Of a stretch of 64,000 bases of DNA, positions 41,735 to 49,680 are shown piece by piece. The translations under genes and the position numbers were made by a program. Under the pieces are notes generated by a model. It worked only from the letters and a program-made list of their open reading frames with translations, ran no database searches and was not told where the DNA came from. The stretch is from assembly GCF_022808855.1 (NCBI RefSeq), contig NZ_JAKZLF010000011.1:1-64000 (forward strand), written 5' to 3'. Source of the stretch: Anaeromyxobacter soli (GTDB taxonomy: Bacteria; Myxococcota; Myxococcia; Myxococcales; Anaeromyxobacteraceae). The stretch's first letter is position 1. Each line of letters opens with the position of its first letter.

Positions 41735-42576
41735 TCGGCCACCGTGAGCTCGAACCTCGCCGTCCGCGCCGGCGCTTCCGGCGAGGTCACCCTGACCTCC
41801 GCCGTCCAGTCCCTCCGCCCGCTCGGGCAGCGCACGAGCACCGCCTTCCCGGCGTGGCGCCCCTCCCCCGCGGGCGCGAGCGCGCTCGCGTTCCGCCCCA
41901 TCTCCATCCCGTTCATCGCGAAGGAGACCTCCACGGCGGCGCCCGGCGCGCCGCGCACCTCGGCGGCGACCGCGAGCGTGCGCATGGTGCGCAGCGGGCG
42001 CGGGCCGAGCTCGAGCGTCACCTCGCCGCCGCCGTCGAGCGGGCGCGTGCAGGGGCCCCGGCCCAGATCGCAGGGGGCCGCGCTCTCCCCTGCGGCGGCG
42101 CGCCGGGGGTCCGCCGTGGGCGCGCCGACGTGGACGACCTTCTCGATCCGCACCCGGTCGCCGCCGCGCCGCACGTCGAACCGCAGGAGCCACGGGCCGG
42201 CGGCGGGGAGGTCGACCTCCGCCGCATACCGCCCGATCCCGTCCGGCCGCGCCGCCACGGTCTCCACCCCCCGGCTCGTGTCGAGCCGCGCCACGCTCAC
42301 CGCGATGACGGCCCCGGCGACCGGCCTGCCCTGCCCGTCGGCCACGGCGAACGGGAGCGTCACCTCGCCCGGCGAGGACGGCTTCGCGGCGAGCGACACG
42401 TCCCAGCCGAGCGTCGCGCGCGCGTGGCGCTCGGCGTCGTAGCGGAGCCCTTCCTCGTAGGGGTCGGCGACGATCGTCTCCTCCTTCACGCGGGCGCCGA
42501 TCCAGATCGTCCCGACGACGGCGCCGAGCCCGGCGACCACCGCCCCCGTGAACGCGAGCTTCGTTGCGTGGATCAC
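41731..42576 (-). CDS. ccoH: CcoH/FixH-type assembly protein with extra C-terminal Met-rich domain
   Basis: 281 residues, compared with about 150-170 for usual FixH. An N-terminal membrane helix and the FixH signature DPYEEGLRYDAERHA are followed by the FixH beta domain (to about 155). A second domain of about 100 residues contains PCDLGRGPC and MNGMEMGRN, which could bind copper through Cys or Met. It stabilises the cbb3 oxidase with CcoI. GTG 42576 overlaps the ccoG stop. The second domain's function is not known to me. Confidence 0.85.
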   Translation of the reverse strand: MIHATKLAFTGAVVAGLGAVVGTIWIGARVKEETIVADPYEEGLRYDAERHARATLGWDVSLAAKPSSPGEVTLPFAVADGQGRPVAGAVIAVSVARLDTSRGVETVAARPDGIGRYAAEVDLPAAGPWLLRFDVRRGGDRVRIEKVVHVGAPTADPRRAAAGESAAPCDLGRGPCTRPLDGGGEVTLELGPRPLRTMRTLAVAAEVRGAPGAAVEVSFAMNGMEMGRNASALAPAGEGRHAGKAVLVRCPSGRRDWTAEVRVTSPEAPARTARFELTVAE

Positions 42577-43799
42577 CTGACCTCCGGGACGACGAGGGAG
42601 ACCGACTGGCGGTCGCGCTCGACCGCCGCGCCGCCGCGGCGCACCTCGGCGACGAGCTCGGCCGGCACGCGCCCCGCGCGGTCGAGCCCGCGCGCGCTCG
42701 CGACGAGCCGGACCTGCCGCCGCTCGCCCGGGCCGAGCTCCACGACGTCCGGGCGGACGGCCACCTCGGCGGCGCCGGCGCGGAGCGCGAGGCCGACGGT
42801 GACGGGCGCGCGGCCGTGGTTCTCGAGCGCGACGCTGAAGGCGTTCACGACCCGCCCGTCGGCGGCGCGCCGCGGCGCGAACGCCGCCTCGGCGAGCGCG
42901 TTCATGTCCACGAGCCCTCGTCCCGCGACGACCGCGACGAGGAGCGCGAGCGCGGCGGCGGTCGCGCCGGCGAGCGCGAGGACGCCCGGGCGCGCGAGCC
43001 TGCGCGGGGTGCCGGGCTCGCCGAGGAAGTAGCCGACGAGATCCGGCGGGCGGCGGAGCTTCGCCATGATGGGCGCGCACGCGTCCACGCACGCGGCGCA
43101 GGCGATGCACTCCATCTGCAGCCCGTCGCGGATGTCGATGCCGGTCGGGCACACGCGCACGCACGCGCCGCAGTCGACGCAGTCCGCGGCGCGGCGCCGG
43201 TCGTACGCCACGACGAGCGTGTGCCGGTCGAAGAGGACGCCCTGCAGCTTCGCGTACGGGCAGACCGTGGCGCAGAACGTCTGGCGCAGGAAGACGAGGT
43301 CCGCGAACAGGACGCCACCCATCGCGAGCCAGGCGCCGCCGAGCACCGGCCCGAGCGTGCCCGCGCCGAGCCTGCGGAAGAACTCCCCGGGTGGCACGAA
43401 GTACCAGAGCAGGTTCGCCGCGACGAGGGCGGACGCGAGCGCGACGAGCGCGAGGCCCGCCGGGCGCCGCCAGCGCGGGCGCTTCCGCCGGGGGTCCGGC
43501 TCGACGAGGCGGGTGAGCTCCCCGAGGAGCGTCTGCGGACAGGACCAGCCGCACCACACCCGCCCCAGCACGAGCGTCACGAGCAGGAACGCGGCGGTGA
43601 GGAGGAGCGTCGCGGCGAGGACCACGAACGCCTCGTCGATCGCGAACGACGCCCCGAAGGCGTGCAGCCGCCCGGCCGGCACGTCGAGGCGCAGCGCGCT
43701 CTCGCCCCCGACGGAGACGAAGGGCAGCCCGAGCCAGAGGAGCCCCTGGGCGGCGAGAGCGAGCCGGCGCCACCGCTGGAAGCTACCGCTCGTCGTCAT
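42573..43799 (-). CDS. ccoG: Cytochrome c oxidase accessory protein CcoG (FixG/RdxA)
   Basis: 408 residues. Membrane-bound ferredoxin-type protein linked to copper reduction for cbb3 assembly. Several membrane segments; the Cys motif RVWCGWSCPQT and FCATVCPYAKLQGV; two 4Fe-4S sites CVDCGACVRVCPTG and CIACAACVDACAP; and a C-terminal IgG-like FixG_C domain (to 408). The ATG at 43799 overlaps ccoQ by 17 bases, tighter than the other junctions in the operon. Confidence 0.94.
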   Translation of the reverse strand: MTTSGSFQRWRRLALAAQGLLWLGLPFVSVGGESALRLDVPAGRLHAFGASFAIDEAFVVLAATLLLTAAFLLVTLVLGRVWCGWSCPQTLLGELTRLVEPDPRRKRPRWRRPAGLALVALASALVAANLLWYFVPPGEFFRRLGAGTLGPVLGGAWLAMGGVLFADLVFLRQTFCATVCPYAKLQGVLFDRHTLVVAYDRRRAADCVDCGACVRVCPTGIDIRDGLQMECIACAACVDACAPIMAKLRRPPDLVGYFLGEPGTPRRLARPGVLALAGATAAALALLVAVVAGRGLVDMNALAEAAFAPRRAADGRVVNAFSVALENHGRAPVTVGLALRAGAAEVAVRPDVVELGPGERRQVRLVASARGLDRAGRVPAELVAEVRRGGAAVERDRQSVSLVVPEVR

Positions 43800-43929
43800 C
43801 CTCCAGCATCCGGTACTTCGCCTGCTCCACCGTGTGCTTGCGCTTGCGCGAGTAGTAGAAGAGCGCGATCCCCGCGAGCGCGGCGCAGAGCGTGAGGCCG
43901 AACACGAAGTAGGCGGTCTCCGGGCTCAT
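43783..43929 (-). CDS. ccoQ: CcoQ-like small subunit of cbb3 oxidase
   Basis: 48 residues. One membrane helix (FVFGLTLCAALAGIALFYY) followed by the basic SRKRKHTVEQA, the FixQ pattern, which stabilises the oxidase complex. Its end AKYRMLEDDDE is almost the same as part of CcoS in this operon. ATG 43929 overlaps the upstream CcoP-like stop (ATGA) and its own end overlaps ccoG. Too short to call by length alone; the operon position makes it secure. Confidence 0.85.
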   Translation of the reverse strand: MSPETAYFVFGLTLCAALAGIALFYYSRKRKHTVEQAKYRMLEDDDER

Positions 43930-44237
43930 GCCTGCTTCTTCCCCTTCCGGCGCTGGGCGGCGACGAGGAGGACCGCCGCGGTCGCGGGGATCACGGTGAA
44001 GGCGAGCGTGGCGAGCACGTTCAGGCCCATCGACGCCCCGCCGCCCTCGAGGTCCTGCGCCTGGGACCAGCCGCCGAGCCCCGGGGTGAACGACCACGCG
44101 TACCAGACGCCCCAGACGACGAGGCCCCAGAACAGGACGAGCCAGCCGACGGGGAGCTTGTTCGCGGTCTCCTTCGGCGCCTCGAGCTGGGAGAGATCGT
44201 CGTCGAACTGCGGATCGAGCTGCTGCCGTTCGGCCAT
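43926..44237 (-). CDS. ccoP: CcoP-like membrane anchor without cytochrome c domains
   Basis: 103 residues. The N-terminal FixP_N-type region (DDDLSQLEAPKETANKLPVGW) and two membrane helices (LFWGLVVWGVWYAW and LATLAFTVIPATAAVLLVAA) match the start of CcoP. Normal CcoP has about 300 residues and two CxxCH hemes. Here the gene stops after the anchor, with no CxxCH and no nearby remnant downstream. The missing heme domain appears in part on CcoO. It is nine bases after ccoO. Confidence 0.85.
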   Translation of the reverse strand: MAERQQLDPQFDDDLSQLEAPKETANKLPVGWLVLFWGLVVWGVWYAWSFTPGLGGWSQAQDLEGGGASMGLNVLATLAFTVIPATAAVLLVAAQRRKGKKQA

Positions 44238-44246
44238 GGCGTCTCC

Positions 44247-45278
44247 CTAGCGGTTCCCGTGCTCCGCCGCGTCGTCGTGGTGCCCCTCGGAGGCCTCGTG
44301 CGCCTTCTGGTTCCGGAGCCACGCGACGATCGACCAGATGTCCTCGTCGGACAGCTCGCTCCCGAACGGCTGCATGCCGCCGTCCGCGAGCCCGGGCCGG
44401 CCGAGCTGCCGCTTCACGTCGCTGCCGCCCTTGATCATCCCGAAGTACGCCGCGTCGGGCAGGTCGCCCTTCGCGCCGAGGAACGCGTCGTCGATGAGGC
44501 TCGGCGCGACGCCCTCCTGCCCCTGCGCCTCGTCGCCGTGGCAGGCGGAGCAGCCCTGCGCGTCGAAGAGCTGGCGCCCCTTCGTGATCGCGGCGACGTC
44601 GGTCGCGACGGGGTTCTTCTCCTCGAGGTCGAGCTCGAGCCCGCCCTTTCCGCCCCGGTCCACCGCCTTCCCGAGCGACAGCATGTACGCCACGATCGCG
44701 TCCATCTCGGTCTTGCCCTGGAGCGCCGCCGCGGCGCCCTCGAGGTCCGCGTCGGTGTACGGCACGCCGAGGCGCCGGAGCGTCCGCATGTGCGCGCGGA
44801 GGTCGTCCCCGTCCACCGCGGCGTCCTTCAGGAACGCGTACGCCGGCATGTTCGACCTCGGCACGACCGACTGCGGGTTCTCGAAGTGCGCCACGTGCCA
44901 GGCGGCGCTCTTCAGCCACCCCTCGAACGCGAGATCGGGGCCCGTCCGCTTCGAGCCCCACAGGAACGGGTGGTCGTAGGCGAACTCGCCGGCGAGCGAG
45001 TAGCGCCCCGACGGCTCGGCGGCGCGGTTGCCCTTGTAGCGCACCACCTCGCTCTGGAGCGGGCGGACGGTCTGCGTGTGGCAGTTCACGCAGCCCTCGC
45101 GCTGGTAGATGGCGCGCCCCGCGAGCTCGAGCGCGCCGAGCGGCACGAGGCCCTCGACCTTCGGGTGCATGTCCGAGCGCAGCATCGGGTAGGCCATCAT
45201 GACGATCGAGCCCGCGAGCACGGCGAGGGTCGCGGCGATCGAGAAGGCGAGCGGCTTCGAGTAGATCTTTCCGGCCAT
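44247..45278 (-). CDS. ccoO: cbb3 oxidase subunit II (CcoO) fused to an extra cytochrome c domain
   Basis: 343 residues; usual CcoO is about 200-240. Residues 1-205 are canonical CcoO: an N-terminal helix, REGCVNCHTQTVRPL for the first heme c, and the ligand methionine in RSNMPAYAF. After VAYMLSLGKA and an Lys/Glu-rich linker, a second monoheme domain begins: QLFDAQGCSACHGDEAQGQ, with a likely axial methionine in GGMQPFGSELSDEDIWSIVAWLRN. That domain looks like one half of CcoP. Total heme c in the complex would be two rather than three. Confidence 0.93.
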   Translation of the reverse strand: MAGKIYSKPLAFSIAATLAVLAGSIVMMAYPMLRSDMHPKVEGLVPLGALELAGRAIYQREGCVNCHTQTVRPLQSEVVRYKGNRAAEPSGRYSLAGEFAYDHPFLWGSKRTGPDLAFEGWLKSAAWHVAHFENPQSVVPRSNMPAYAFLKDAAVDGDDLRAHMRTLRRLGVPYTDADLEGAAAALQGKTEMDAIVAYMLSLGKAVDRGGKGGLELDLEEKNPVATDVAAITKGRQLFDAQGCSACHGDEAQGQEGVAPSLIDDAFLGAKGDLPDAAYFGMIKGGSDVKRQLGRPGLADGGMQPFGSELSDEDIWSIVAWLRNQKAHEASEGHHDDAAEHGNR

Positions 45279-45292
45279 GGTCGTCTCCGCTC

Positions 45293-46726
45293 CTACGCCG
45301 CCGTGACGTGGGCCGCCGGCGTCGCGGGCGCGGCCTGCCGCTCGAGCGCCCTGCCTTTACGGATGGTCATGAGGACGTTGTAGACGAAGAAGAGCATGCC
45401 GACGGTGAAGACGATCCCGGCGAGCGTGCGCGTGTGCCAGTACGGGTAGTTGCCCGCCACGGTGTCCACGAAGTTCCGGTAGACGAGCTTCCCCTGCGCG
45501 TCGGTCGCCTTCCACATCCAGCCCTGCCGGATGCCGGTGATCCACATGGTGATCGAGAACAGGAGCTGGCCGACGAGGACCAGCCAGAAGTGGACGTTCG
45601 CGAGCTTCACCGAGTGGATCTCGGTCCCGTAGATCTTCGGGATGACGTAGTAGACCGACGCCGTGATCACCATCGTCACCCAGCCCATCGTGCCCATGTG
45701 CACGTGGCCGGGGACCCAGTCCGTGAAGTGGATGAGCTGCGAGACGACGCGGAGCGCCTGCGTCGGGCCCTGCACGGTCTGCAGGCCGTAGAAGGTGATG
45801 CCGAGGATGAAGAACTTGGTCAGGTAGTTCGACCGCATCTTCGACCAGTCCTGCCCCACCGTGTAGTAGCCGTTCACGACCGAGCCCCAGCTCGGCGCGA
45901 TGAGGAACAGGGTGAACACGATCGCGAGGGTCTGGATCCAGTCCGGCAGCGGCGTGTAGACGAGGTGGTGCGCGCCGGTCCAGAGGTACGCGAACACGAG
46001 CGACCAGAACGCCACGATCGACAGGCGGTGGCTCCAGATCGGCAGCCCGGTCGCCTTCGGGAGGAAGTAGTAGAACATCGCCAGGATCGGCGTCGTGAAC
46101 ACGAAGCCGACCGCGTTGTGCCCGTACCACCACTGCACGTTGGCGGAGTTCACGCCCGCGAACACCGGGTAGCTCTTCGTGAGGCTCACCGGGAGGGCGA
46201 GGTTGTTCACGAGGTAGAGGACGGCCACGGCGATGACCGTCGCGATGACGTACCAGAGCGACACGTACATCTGCTGCTCGCGCCGCTTCAGCACCGTCCC
46301 GAAGACGTTCACGGCGAACATCACCCACAGGACGACGATCGCGACGTCGAGCGGCCACTCGAGCTCCGCGTACTCGAGCGACTGCGTGTACCCCGCCATG
46401 AGCGAGAGCGCCGCGAGCGCGATGCCGGCGTTGAAGAGCCAGAGCTGGACGCGCGCGAGCCGGGGGAACAGGAGCGGCCGCTTGCAGAGCCGCATCACGA
46501 TCCAGTAGCTCAGCCCGAAGATCGCGCCGACGCCGAGCCCGAACGCGAGGCCGTTCGTGTGCACGGGCCGCAGCCGGCCGAAGGTGAGGTACGGCGGGAA
46601 GTTCGCGGCGGGCAGCCACATCTGCACCGAGATGAGCAGCCCGATGAGGATGCCGACGACCCCCCAGAAGATGGCCGAGAGGATGAACCCCTGGACCGTC
46701 CGGTGGTCGTAGCGATACTCGTTCAT
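45293..46726 (-). CDS. ccoN: cbb3-type cytochrome c oxidase catalytic subunit I (CcoN)
   Basis: 477 residues with about twelve membrane helices. Heme-copper ligand histidines are seen in RPVHTNGLAFG (low-spin heme), WWYGHNAVGFVFTTP, WTGAHHLVYTPLPDW (CuB), and HFTDWVPGHVHMGTMGW. It reduces O2 with high affinity and pumps protons. ATG 46726 has a modest AGGGGA upstream. First gene of the nine-gene operon that runs to 38,382. Confidence 0.96.
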   Translation of the reverse strand: MNEYRYDHRTVQGFILSAIFWGVVGILIGLLISVQMWLPAANFPPYLTFGRLRPVHTNGLAFGLGVGAIFGLSYWIVMRLCKRPLLFPRLARVQLWLFNAGIALAALSLMAGYTQSLEYAELEWPLDVAIVVLWVMFAVNVFGTVLKRREQQMYVSLWYVIATVIAVAVLYLVNNLALPVSLTKSYPVFAGVNSANVQWWYGHNAVGFVFTTPILAMFYYFLPKATGLPIWSHRLSIVAFWSLVFAYLWTGAHHLVYTPLPDWIQTLAIVFTLFLIAPSWGSVVNGYYTVGQDWSKMRSNYLTKFFILGITFYGLQTVQGPTQALRVVSQLIHFTDWVPGHVHMGTMGWVTMVITASVYYVIPKIYGTEIHSVKLANVHFWLVLVGQLLFSITMWITGIRQGWMWKATDAQGKLVYRNFVDTVAGNYPYWHTRTLAGIVFTVGMLFFVYNVLMTIRKGRALERQAAPATPAAHVTAA

Positions 46727-46744
46727 GTGCACGTCCCCTGTGGG

Positions 46745-46758
46745 TTGATCGCGCGCAA
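46745..46758. promoter_or_regulatory. FNR/CRP-like degenerate site upstream of ccoN
   Basis: TTGATCGCGCGCAA: one perfect half-site TTGAT and a degenerate half CGCAA (ATCAA expected) with four-base spacing. It lies 19-32 bases before the ccoN start. cbb3 operons are often FNR/Anr-controlled. The poor second half and closeness to the start make this weak. Confidence 0.3.
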
Positions 46759-46859
46759 GAATACAGGACCTCCCGGCCGCCGAGTAGAGGCTCGTTGCGC
46801 ACCCGTTAGGGCCAGCAATTCCCCGCAAGACGCAATGATTTCGCGCTGATGGCTTACCC

Positions 46860-46885
46860 TTGCGCCAGCAGGTCCGCTGGCGCAA
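46860..46885. promoter_or_regulatory. 26-bp inverted repeat between the molybdoenzyme gene and ccoN
   Basis: TTGCGCCAGC at 46860-46869 and GCTGGCGCAA at 46876-46885 are exact reverse complements around AGGTCC. There is no T-run after it on the minus strand, so it may be an operator rather than a terminator. It is 134 bases upstream of ccoN. Confidence 0.45.
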
Positions 46886-46890
46886 ATGCT

Positions 46891-46905
46891 GCGGCAAGTT
46901 GCCGC
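46891..46905. promoter_or_regulatory. 15-bp palindrome next to the 26-bp inverted repeat
   Basis: GCGGCAA at 46891-46897 and TTGCCGC at 46899-46905 around a single base. It is five bases from the previous repeat. The pair may form one composite regulatory or termination element. Confidence 0.4.
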
Positions 46906-47006
46906 CCTTGATGGGAGTCAGCGTCCGATGACAGCGGCACCGGCCAAGCGGGAAGCCCCCGCGGCCTGCGCCGGCGGGAACGTGGACGCCCGGCGAGCGC
47001 TCGGGC

Positions 47007-49007
47007 CTAGGCGCCGCGCACGTCCACCCGGTTGTCGTAGAACGTCGAGCCGCCCGCGGCGTCGGTGAGCCGCTGCGCGGTGAGCGCGTTCACGTTCCGC
47101 GCACCCGGCGCGTGCGCGAGCCACCACACGCCCTCGGCGACCGCGATCCCGTCGGGAAGGCCGGGCGTGACGCGGAGCGCGAAGGTCGCCTCGCCGAGGC
47201 CGTTCCAGGCGACCACCGCGGCGCCGTCCGCGAGGCCGCGCGCGGACGCCTCGGCGGGCGAGAGCCTGAGGCTCATGCCGCCGTTGCGCTCGCGAAGCTC
47301 GGGCCGCTCCATGAACGTCGAGTTCAGCGTGTGGATCGCGGGCGCGGTGACGAGCCGGAGCGGCAGGCCCCGCTCCTCGTGGGTCGGGAGGTGCCGCGGC
47401 AACGGCTCGGCGAGCGCGTCGTTCCGGAGCTCGATCTTCCCGGAGCGGGTACGCCAGCGCGGCCCGGCCGGCGGCCGGAGCGTCACCGCGCGCCCGGCGG
47501 CGAGCCGCTCGAGGTCGAGCCCCGCGCGCCAGGACGGGGAGAGCCGCTCCAGCACCGCGTCGATGAGGGCGTCCTCCGTCATCCGGAACACCGGCTCCTC
47601 GAAGCCCATCGCGGCGGCGAGGAGGCGGAACACCTCCCAGTTCGCCTTCGCCTCTCCGGGCGGCGGCACGACCGGCTGCGCCCGCTGCAGGCAGTACTGG
47701 CCGTAGGAGCGGTACAGGTCGGCGTGCTCGAGCGAGTACGTGGCCGGGAGCACGACGTCGGCGAAGCGCGCGGTGTCGGTCATGAACCGCTCGTGCACGA
47801 CGAGGAACAGGTCCTCGCGCGCGAGCCCGGCGAGCACCGCGTTCTGATCCGGGGCGACCGCGGCCGGGTTCGCCGCGTAGACCATCATCGAGCGGATCGG
47901 CGGATCGCGGAGCTCCGCGAGCGCCGCGCCGAGCTGGTTCATGTTCACGACGCGGGTGGGCCTCGGCAGGAGGTCCTCCCGCGTCACCGGCGACAGGTCG
48001 AGCGCCTGGGACGAGCTCGCGTCGGCGAAGCAGCCCCCGCCCTTCCTCCCGAACGCGCCCAGCACCGCCGCGAGCGAGACGATGCAGCGGACCGTCATCG
48101 CGCCGTTCGCGTACCGCGAGAGCCCGCTCCCCACCCGGAGGAACGGCGCCCGCGCGCGCGCCAGCGCCCGAGCGAGCTCCTCGATCTCCGCCGGCGCGAG
48201 GCCGGTCAGCCGGCTCACCGCCTCCGGCGGGTACTCTGCGAGCGCCCGCGCGCGCAGCTCCGGCCACCCGACCGCCTCGGCCGCGAGGAACGCCTCGTCC
48301 GCGAGGCCCTCGCGCGCGAGGACGTGGACGAGCCCGAGCGCCAGCGCGCCGTCGGACCCGGGCCGGACGAGGATCGTCCGGTCCGCCACCGCCGCGGTCT
48401 CGCTCGGCCACACCTCGACGAGCAGCACCCTCGCGCCCCGGCGCCGCGCCTCCTTCACGCGCTGGACGAAGTGGAGGTTCGTCGCGACCGCGTGGATGCC
48501 CCATAGGACGACGAGGTCGGAGTCGAGCACCTCGTCCGGATCCGGGCCGGCGGTCGCGCCCATCACCTGGCTCCAGCCGGCGCCCTTCGCGGGAGAGCAG
48601 ATGGTCCGGTCGAGCCGCGACGCGCCGAGCCGGTGGAAGAACGCGTGCCCCGCGTTCCGCTGCACGACACCCATCGTCCCCGCGTACGAGTAGGGGAGGA
48701 TCGCCTCGCTGCCGTGCTCGCGGGCGAGGTCCTTCCAGCGCGCGGCGACGAGCTGGATCGCCTCCTCCCAGCTCGCGCGCCGGAACCGGCCCTCCCCCTT
48801 CGCGCCGGTGCGGACGAGCGGGTGGAGCAGCCGATCGGGCGAGCCCACGCTCCGCTCGTAGCCGTTCATCTTCGGGCACAGCGTGCCCTGGCTGTACGGG
48901 TGCTCCGGGTCGCCGCGCACCTTCACTGCACGTCCATCCTCGACCTGGACGAGGAGCCCGCAGGCGTCGGGGCAGTCGAACGGGCAGACGGAGCGGAGCG
49001 CGGTCAT
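47007..49007 (-). CDS. Molybdopterin-dependent oxidoreductase (DMSO reductase superfamily)
   Basis: 666 residues. The N-terminal 4Fe-4S motif CPFDCPDACGLL plus the fourth Cys in GTLCPKMNGYE is followed by the molybdopterin domains (RASWEEAIQLVAARW, SYAGTMGVVQ, ICSPAKGAGWSQVMG, VVLWGIHAVATNLHF, VYAANPAAVAPDQ) and the C-terminal dinucleotide-binding domain starting TAPAIHTLNSTF. There is no Tat signal, so it is probably cytoplasmic. ICSPAKG marks where a Mo-ligand residue may lie; the substrate cannot be told. No electron-transfer partner subunits adjoin it. Confidence 0.9.
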   Translation of the reverse strand: MTALRSVCPFDCPDACGLLVQVEDGRAVKVRGDPEHPYSQGTLCPKMNGYERSVGSPDRLLHPLVRTGAKGEGRFRRASWEEAIQLVAARWKDLAREHGSEAILPYSYAGTMGVVQRNAGHAFFHRLGASRLDRTICSPAKGAGWSQVMGATAGPDPDEVLDSDLVVLWGIHAVATNLHFVQRVKEARRRGARVLLVEVWPSETAAVADRTILVRPGSDGALALGLVHVLAREGLADEAFLAAEAVGWPELRARALAEYPPEAVSRLTGLAPAEIEELARALARARAPFLRVGSGLSRYANGAMTVRCIVSLAAVLGAFGRKGGGCFADASSSQALDLSPVTREDLLPRPTRVVNMNQLGAALAELRDPPIRSMMVYAANPAAVAPDQNAVLAGLAREDLFLVVHERFMTDTARFADVVLPATYSLEHADLYRSYGQYCLQRAQPVVPPPGEAKANWEVFRLLAAAMGFEEPVFRMTEDALIDAVLERLSPSWRAGLDLERLAAGRAVTLRPPAGPRWRTRSGKIELRNDALAEPLPRHLPTHEERGLPLRLVTAPAIHTLNSTFMERPELRERNGGMSLRLSPAEASARGLADGAAVVAWNGLGEATFALRVTPGLPDGIAVAEGVWWLAHAPGARNVNALTAQRLTDAAGGSTFYDNRVDVRGA

Positions 49008-49018
49008 CCCCGGAGGAT

Positions 49019-49050
49019 AACAAAAGGGCAGGGCCGGCTCCCGCCGGCCC
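49019..49050 (-). terminator. Intrinsic terminator after the small exported protein gene
   Basis: On the minus strand an 8-bp GC stem (49043-49050 with 49031-49038, four-base loop) is followed within six bases by TTTT (complement of 49022-49025). It lies 29 bases after the stop at 49080 and just before the molybdoenzyme start. Confidence 0.8.
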
Positions 49051-49079
49051 CACCCCAAGGCCCCTCCCGCTGCGGCGCC

Positions 49080-49484
49080 TCAGAAGCGCCGGGACAGGAG
49101 CCCCATCGTCACCTTGTTGCTCTGGTCCCTGCCGCGGTTCAGCGTGAGCGACTGGCCGTCGTGGACCGGTGTCCGCGCCGCGTAGGTCGTGTCGGAGGCC
49201 GACGCGGCGTCGACGATGCCCCACACCAGGCCGGCGCCGAGGCCGATCACGGCGCCCCACGCGAGCGTGCGGCCCCAGTCGTAGTTGTCCTCACCCTGGA
49301 TCCCCATGTTGTAGAGGATCACGCCTCCCGACACGGCCGAGCCGACGAGCCCGCCGGCGATCGTGTCCTTGAGGACGATGCCCGCGGTGCTGTGCCGCCG
49401 CTCGACTCGCACCACCTCGTCGGCGTGCGCCACCCCGAACCCGAGCAGCGTCGCCGCCACCACCAGCGCCTTGGCAATCCTCAT
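49080..49484 (-). CDS. Exported hypothetical protein with glycine-rich membrane-like segments
   Basis: 134 residues. Cleavable signal (MRIAKALVVAATLLGFGVAHA-D). The mature part has two Gly/Ala-rich hydrophobic stretches, DTIAGGLVGSAVSGGVILY and LAWGAVIGLGAGLVWGIVDAAS, followed by a hydrophilic end with LSRRF at the C-terminus. The terminal Phe and amphipathic segments hint at an outer-membrane location. I recognise no family. ATG 49484 has a run of G (AGGGGG) upstream. Confidence 0.75.
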   Translation of the reverse strand: MRIAKALVVAATLLGFGVAHADEVVRVERRHSTAGIVLKDTIAGGLVGSAVSGGVILYNMGIQGEDNYDWGRTLAWGAVIGLGAGLVWGIVDAASASDTTYAARTPVHDGQSLTLNRGRDQSNKVTMGLLSRRF

Positions 49485-49680
49485 CCGTTCCCCCCCTTGT
49501 CGTTCCCCCGGGCCCCTCCGGCCCGTCCTTCCGGGCCTCCCCGGCCCGTCCTCGTAAAAAACTGTAAGGACGCCCCTCCGAGAGCGACAAGGGACCCCAG
49601 CGCACGCACGCACGCACCGGGGGCGCACGGCGCCGGGAGGGATTGACGGGCGCCCGGCCGCATGGTTCCGTCCGCCGGCG

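Noticed and set aside
43926-44237. ccoP as a frameshifted pseudogene
   Set aside because: No CxxCH coding remnant follows the stop. The next gene starts by overlapping it (ATGA) and the missing heme domain is found on CcoO, so it looks like a real short gene.
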